Positions 58,595 to 64,000 of a DNA stretch of 64,000 nt are shown here, in pieces (the first letter of the stretch is position 1; each line of letters starts with the position of its first letter). A model generated the notes under the pieces. That model saw only the letters and a list, made by a program, of their open reading frames with translations, ran no database searches and was not told the DNA's origin. Made by a program: the position numbers and the translations under genes. The stretch comes from Pseudonectria foliicola. Taxonomy: Eukaryota; Ascomycota; Sordariomycetes; Hypocreales; Nectriaceae. The DNA lies in contig QUZD01000069.1 in assembly GCA_003693505.1 (NCBI GenBank), positions 434,001 to 498,000 on the forward strand, written 5' to 3'.

Positions 58595-59265
58595 CTTGCT
58601 TACATATATATGTGTTCGTGTTCATATCGACGATAAAGTCCACCTTATTTGTATAGTGGCTTGTCAACAATACATATTTTCTGCGCTCAATGTCTTCTTC
58701 TCCAGCTCTTCGTAGCAAGCATCAATATGCGAATGCATCAATGCCGAGGTAATCTGGTCGGTTTTAAGCATTGCTGCCACGGGCACTGGCAAGGCAATCA
58801 GTGCGTCAAATGTCCGCATAGTTTTCCAAACTTTGAAATCTGACTCGTCCACACGCACAGTCAAGCCATTCACCAAGTCCGATACAAGCAAAATAGGGCA
58901 GTCGAAATGAGATTGTTCACCGGATTTCAATAGGTATTTAGGAAACCCTACATCTATAACTGTACGTAAAAGCCGAAGGATTCTTTGCGAAGTTCCCAAC
59001 CCGTTCAAGCCAACCCGGAGGAAGGAAACGCCAATCGGTACGTAGCCTGAAACTTGTCGAAATTCTCCAATCCAGCGGGGCATAGGAACCCGACCAAAAA
59101 AAAAAAAGGTCAAGGAAAAAAGCCACATCAAACAGTCGTTCGGTATTATCCATATCTCTGCGCCAGAATTTTATAATTGCGGATAGAGTCGATCAGAACG
59201 GTCTATTGGTCTCGGGTAGAAGAGTTTTGATATTTGAGTCGGGGGATTTCGCGCCTGTGTATCAT
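58595..59265. other. Convergent intergenic space, EDEM / APT1
   Basis: This 0.67 kb space should hold two 3' regions. A 12-A run lies at 59096-59107. Nothing else is seen. Confidence 0.6.
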
Positions 59266-59971
59266 TTACTCGTCCTCGAGGAGGATGGTGGTAGGAGCCG
59301 CGCCGAGCTTGTCGCGTCCATTGAGACCCGGAATCTCAAGGATGAAGAGGTAGCCAATAACCTCGCCCTTGAGCTGGTGTACAAGGTCGGCAGCAGCCTT
59401 GGCAGAGCCACCTATCGGATTAAGCACGTCAGTTGGGGTCCAAGGCACTCTATTCTCACAAATGAGCAAATGCCGACTTACCGGTAGCAATAATGTCATC
59501 CACGATGAGGACCTTCTGGCCTTCACGGACGGCGTCGTTCTGCATCTGGAAGAAATCCTTGCCGTACTCCTTGACATATTCGGCGGTGGTGCAAGGACCG
59601 GGGAGCTTGCCCTGCTTGCGAACAGCGGCGAAGGAGACGCCAAGGCGCAGGGCCAGGCCAGGGCCGAAGAGAAAGCCACGGGCGTCGAGTCCGACGATAA
59701 CGTCGGGCTTGACGGGGAAGGCCTGGGCGATCTGCAGCTCAAGGGCGTTGACGAGAGTGGCATGGGCGGAAGGGTCGGCGAAGAGGGGCATGATATCGAC
59801 AAAGTTGATGCCGGGGATGGGGAAGTCGGGGAAGCTGCGCAAAGACTTGCGCAGGCTTATCTTTGCACTGGCGAGTTCGGCGGCGGCGGAGGCGGCGGCG
59901 GCGGGCTGTCGTCCCGAGGCATCTTGGCTGGCGATGGTGGAGGACGGGGGAGCGTTGTCGTTTGCGGACAT
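59266..59971 (-). CDS. APT1: Adenine phosphoribosyltransferase
   Basis: Two exons (59482-59971, 59266-59411) give 211 residues; yeast Apt1 has 187. It makes AMP from adenine and PRPP (purine salvage, cytosol). The first 38 residues are a low-complexity Ala/Ser-rich extension. The enzyme core starts at about 40 with ISLRKSLRSFPDFPIPGINF. The segment VIVGLDARGFLFGPGLALRL and the PRPP-binding motif VLIVDDIIATGGSA (about 155-167) are intact. The last intron falls inside that motif, in the Gly164 codon. The frame is open upstream through a C/T-rich leader, but there is no earlier ATG in it, so MSANDNAPP was chosen. Confidence 0.95.
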
Positions 59972-60849
59972 GATGAAGAAGAGGGAAGGGGGGAAGGAGG
60001 GAAAAGGGGAAGAGGGGAAGAAGAGAGGAAAAGGGAAGGAGAGGAGGAGGAGGAGGAGCAAGTGCGAGCGAGGGCAGGAGCGAAGGAGAGAAGAGAGGAG
60101 GGAAAGGGTGAGCGCAGGCCAGGGATCAGGAGGAGGAGGGAGTGGTTTTGGTGGTCGAGCGAGGGCCGTGGCCGTAGGCGTGGCCCCGTGCTAGACCCGG
60201 TGGGCGGGCCGGCAGCCATGGGGTTAGGGAAAGAACAGGGCCGCATTAAGGTACCGTGGCGTACCTGCCTGCTTGCCAACGCTGCCGGAGATACATCACA
60301 CTACCACCTCGTATTGGGGTTTCGACACGCCATGTAGAAGGCAGGTACAGATCACAGGAGATACCTTCCCAACACGGGGCGGGTGTTCGCTCGAAGTCCC
60401 AGTGTGTCCTACAAGGCAAGTGCCAGGGTCGGTAACCGTATAGGTACCGCTACCTTAGCCAAGGTAGGTACCTATCTAGGTCCCTACGGTAGTTATGTGG
60501 AAGTAATCGGTACTACGTCCTCCGAAGACAGCAAAAGTGAGCATGTATTATCAGTCCAGGTACCAAACACACAACGACACAGGTAGTAGTGAAGGGGAAG
60601 CCATAGCGGGGGAGGGTGTAATTACTGCAGTGTTGTGCAGGAAAGGGAAGGAAAGAGGGGTGTAAACGGCGACGCGCGAGATTAGGGAAGCTGTCAGAGC
60701 AAGGCAAGAGCGACCACGACTGGGACTGCAAAAAGCACGCAGGATGTGGTGCAGACGCAAATGCGGAAGCAGACGAGGATATGTTGCAGCATTGTTTGGG
60801 TGCCCTGACCGCAGGTGGGTGTGGTGGGGGAATGGGCAGTTGCGATTGC

Positions 60850-60894
<45 letters not shown>
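60850..60894. repeat. (TTGA)n microsatellite
   Basis: About 11 TTGA units, ending in AATTGAATG. Confidence 0.95.
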
Positions 60895-60895
<1 letters not shown>

Positions 60896-60925
60896 AATTG
60901 AATGATTTACAGACAAGACAAAAGG

Positions 60926-60951
60926 AGGGGGAGGGGGAGGGGGAGGGGCAA
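60926..60951. repeat. (GGAGGG)n run
   Basis: About four GGAGGG units; a G-rich strand able in principle to form a G-quadruplex (inference). Confidence 0.85.
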
Positions 60952-61846
60952 TCAGACGGAGGGGTATGTACCTACCTGGGTACTTGCATCGCTGAGAGAA
61001 AGAGGGGAGAAGATCCAAGAACTGCGGTAGCCATGGCCAAACACATCCCAGCAACCAAGGTACACAGCAACAACTCCAGTCAGAACGACGAGGAATGATA
61101 AATCACCACCCTGGTCAGCGCATCGGCAATGAAGAACATATGATAGCCAAGTTTCTACCTTAGGTAGCTGAGCGCCTCGGAAGCCAAACCGCTCGATGAT
61201 AGGCACCTAGACTGTGCAAACTCGGGGGCCTCTCCAGCCAGACGTCTTGTCGCCCATGTATCTTGGCACCTTGGGATACAAAAACTGGTGGATGTGGGTG
61301 TTGTTACGGCTGCTTCGCCTTACATCGCTACCTACCAAGGTAGTACCTCGCCAGCTCAACCACCCTACCTATCTACTTACGGAGAGCATGCTACACAGTA
61401 AGACAGGCCCAGGTGTCGGTGAGGAGGCATACCACGCAATACACACGCACACGGGCGCGCTCTCGCGTACGCCGCAACGCAGTCATCAGTAGGGCGCTGT
61501 TGACCGGTTGGCCCAGGCGAGAGACCGCCCCGATAAGGGCGTACAGACACGATACAGTGCCCGATAGTATCACCAAACAACGAGAGAACTACTCCATTCG
61601 TCGATACATGCAGCCCGACGCTTTGGGTGAGGTTTATCACGCTGCTCACAGCAATACCCAAGGCAGGTAGGTGCCTTCATACTATTCTACTTGTGGATGG
61701 ATGCCGGGCCATGGAGCACGGAGCAAAAAGCACTAAAGCAAAAGAGAAAGACGTTTCTTGGCTCCCATCGGCCCAGTTGCTAACGTGCCAAGTCAAGCAC
61801 CCACCTGCATTCACGCAACTTGCACAGAAATGTGAACGAGGTCGCC

Positions 61847-61870
61847 CTGGCTGGCTGGCTGGCTGGCTGG
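61847..61870. repeat. (CTGG)6 microsatellite
   Basis: Six perfect CTGG units. Confidence 0.95.
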
Positions 61871-62235
61871 CAGTTCCGTCATACAAAAGTCCCTGCACCA
61901 GGCAGCAATCAGCATCCGCATGTCGGAACAAAACCATAATGATCATCGTTCTCCCATCGCAGACTGGTACTTATAGCAGCGAGATGAAGCCGATTGCAAT
62001 GTTTGGAGTGGGTGCTAGGCGCGGGTTGCTCCTCAGCTCCACCGTTCCGGCGTGAGCATGAAATATGGGTCGCTGAGGACGCGTCAATCAGTTGGGTTGA
62101 GTCGGGTTGTTTTATCCCTCTCTGTTGCTGTTCCTACTTCGCTAGAACCCACCATTCCACCACAGCACTATTGCAGAACGGAGTGGCCGTGACCTGCTTG
62201 CTTTTGGGATCAACGCTGTAGGGCAACGAGGAGGA

Positions 62236-62260
62236 AGCAAAGCAAAGCAAAGCAAAGCAA
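62236..62260. repeat. AGCAA x5 tandem repeat
   Basis: Five perfect 5-bp units, then AGCAG. Confidence 0.95.
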
Positions 62261-64000
62261 AGCAGAAAGCGTTTGAAGTCTCCAAAACTGAGGAATATTG
62301 GACAGTGTGCATGCACCTTCAAACCCATGAAGGCTGCCCCCAGTATGTCTCCTTTTCCCTCCCAAGCTTTCACTTCATTTCGGCCTAGGGTCCCTCATCA
62401 CCGACATGATGCTACTCTGCGTGCATGGTGAGTGCTGATGCCAGCATCGCTAGCCTCTCTTAGCACTTACACCTCCACACACTTACACCACCACCGCCCT
62501 TGTGGCTGGGTTTGATTGAATCGGATTCAAAGCCGTGGTGCTTGTACTCATACTGCTGCTATCAACGGGACCGATGGTCAAGATCCAAACCTCATTACCC
62601 TAGGTGTGACATATCTCTTGAAGATGCTTTGCAAGCTCGGAGGGGAAACTGAGTGCTGGATGATGACAGCATGGGTGATATATCCATTCGATACCAGCCA
62701 TCGGCACTCCTCCACCAATATTAGTCTACCGTGGGATCCGCAATTCTCCGCAAGTCAGCCAACCGCCGCCGTTTGAAGCGTGCGCCCAAGCTATTCAATG
62801 ATTGACGGGCAAGGTCCATGGGTAATGGATAGTGCTTCTATGAAGAAACGAAGAGGGGACGACCCTGTGTCAAGCGGGCCATTTGCCATGAATAGTCAGC
62901 GCAACTCCCGTTTCGACAAGACAAGAACGAGACCAAGAAACGAAGCGCACATTACTGGGCTTTTTGACCGACTAATATCGAAGCCTCTTCCCTATTGCAT
63001 CTGGTATGCTTTGCAGAAATGGACTAGATCCAGCCTACTGCGAGCCTGGCATGCAACCGTATGCTGCCCACACGAAGAGCCATCCCCATCTTACAGCCCA
63101 CCTTGACGTTAGGTAGAGGTCTGCTGCTAGCAGCACTTACCAGAATCATCTCGATGCAGATTGCCAAGGGCCTGAAGGTCTTGTACAGATAGACGGTTTT
63201 GCCTTAGGGGCTCGAAGATAGGAGGAGCCTTGAACCCCCTGCGAGGGCTGCTGCAGTACACCCACGGACGGGACCTGTCACGGAGGAGCTTAACATGCCG
63301 TGTTAAGCCTCTCAGTCCATCGCCAATCTGCCAATGGTCCTTGAAAAAGTGAGTATGCTCAACTCACAAGGCATCGGCAGCTGTGATTAAGTCGTGAGAC
63401 TGACAACTTCGCGCTTGCCTTTGCACACCGAGGGAACAAGCATTACATCACTTGTCCCAAGCTTGACTCAACCTCTCCCAGCTGAAAACATTTTGCCTCC
63501 TTCTGCTCATGCAGCTTGTCTGTAGTGGTGTTCGTTGGACAAGGTCAATGATTCGATCAAGGCTTCAAACAACCCCGCCAAAGCAAGTCAACTCAACCAT
63601 CATCCACTTGGCTTTTGAGAAGATGCACTTTACACATCCATCATGTTGCAACGTCGAATACAGGCTCTTACAGCAACAGTAGCAGGCATGCAGGCTGGGT
63701 GAGCCAGTCACGCCTCCTTGACTCAGGTTGCACAGACGCTACGTCTCCAAACCTCCTTCTACCGCCTGACCGCCCATCTTGAAGAGGCCGCCCGCCCTTT
63801 GCCAGAAGTCTCGTTGCATCAATGATGTTACTAGATACCTGCGATATACGGCCATTAGGATTTTTTGGAAGACAGTCCCTACTGTCACAGCTGTACATAC
63901 CTGTACATACTCACATAACTAAGCATGAGAATGTACGAGTTCTCGCATGGGTCTTTCTCCGAGAAACGCCACGCAAAGAAAGCATAGCGACTCCGTTGCT

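Larger units (their letters stand above)
59972..64000. other. 4.0 kb end stretch without a supportable gene
   Basis: It begins with the polypurine tract before APT1 (about 59975-60060, C/T-rich on the gene strand). It holds TACC/GGTA arrays near 60440-60490 and 61320-61375, a (TTGA)n run, a GGAGGG run, a (CTGG)6 run and an AGCAA x5 run. Apparent frames of up to about 167 codons lack ATG starts or family similarity. A gene on either strand near the edge cannot be excluded. Confidence 0.5.

Noticed and set aside
60551..61206. Overlapping minus-strand frames with hydrophobic stretches and a CAG-GTAGGT donor-like site
   Set aside because: No ATG-led model joins the pieces into a sensible protein, and the donor lies in a TACC/GGTA array, which often mimics splice donors.
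1..64000. tRNA genes
   Set aside because: I looked for GGTTCGAAnCC-type B boxes with a paired A box on both strands. The few partial hits fall inside coding exons or lack the other box.

Overview
The window is a piece of nuclear chromosome from a filamentous ascomycete (Pezizomycotina). The likely class is Sordariomycetes and the likely order Hypocreales, but the order is inferred from overall gene character, not proven. The evidence is: short GT-AG introns (about 55-115 nt) with CTAAC-like branch sites; a complete White Collar-2 photoreceptor partner; a LEU3/LeuB-type Zn2Cys6 regulator; a UPF0658 Golgi protein; an EDEM mannosidase with a protease-associated domain; and long intergenic spaces full of TACC/GGTA tandem arrays. 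I rebuilt 17 protein-coding genes by joining exons by hand. All keep an open reading frame across every junction. No tRNA, rRNA, CRISPR or intact transposon was seen.

Layout. 0-8.5 kb: mitochondrial D-lactate dehydrogenase (+), a PHAF1/UPF0183 protein (-), an amidase with a 17-nt exon (+) and a small acidic conserved protein (-). 8.5-18 kb: wc-2 (-) and rad50 (+), divergent across 2.2 kb of repeat-rich DNA. 18-22.5 kb: a 14-TM-type MFS exporter (+) converging on a flavin monooxygenase (-), a possible small detoxification or metabolite pair. 22.5-34 kb: a UPF0658 Golgi membrane protein (+), the GID ubiquitin-ligase subunit RMD5 (-), a STB6-like Sin3-associated protein (+) and the mitochondrial chaperone TIM10 (-). 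34-40 kb: an aldehyde dehydrogenase (-) and a LEU3/LeuB-like regulator (+), divergent. 40-49.7 kb: a 9.7 kb stretch with no supportable gene, with many microsatellites and an assembly gap of 693 N. 49.7-51.5 kb: a putative regulator of unknown class (+). 51.5-55.4 kb: a second gene-poor stretch. 55.4-60 kb: EDEM mannosidase (+) converging on adenine phosphoribosyltransferase (-). 60-64 kb: no supportable gene.

Most genes are housekeeping or regulatory: DNA repair, light and clock sensing, ER quality control, protein import, purine salvage, ubiquitin-dependent control of gluconeogenesis, and leucine-pathway regulation. They do not form one pathway. The only neighbouring pair that looks like a functional module is the MFS/FMO pair.

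The least explained material is non-coding. It includes a 14-18 bp word (core TCCCGACAGTCTGG) repeated in both orientations, only in the two gene-poor stretches; a second dispersed word (TACAGATTACTGTA); and TACC arrays in almost every intergenic space. A GC-AG intron in the monooxygenase gene and an intron-retained open frame in wc-2 that would remove half of its zinc finger are also worth checking.
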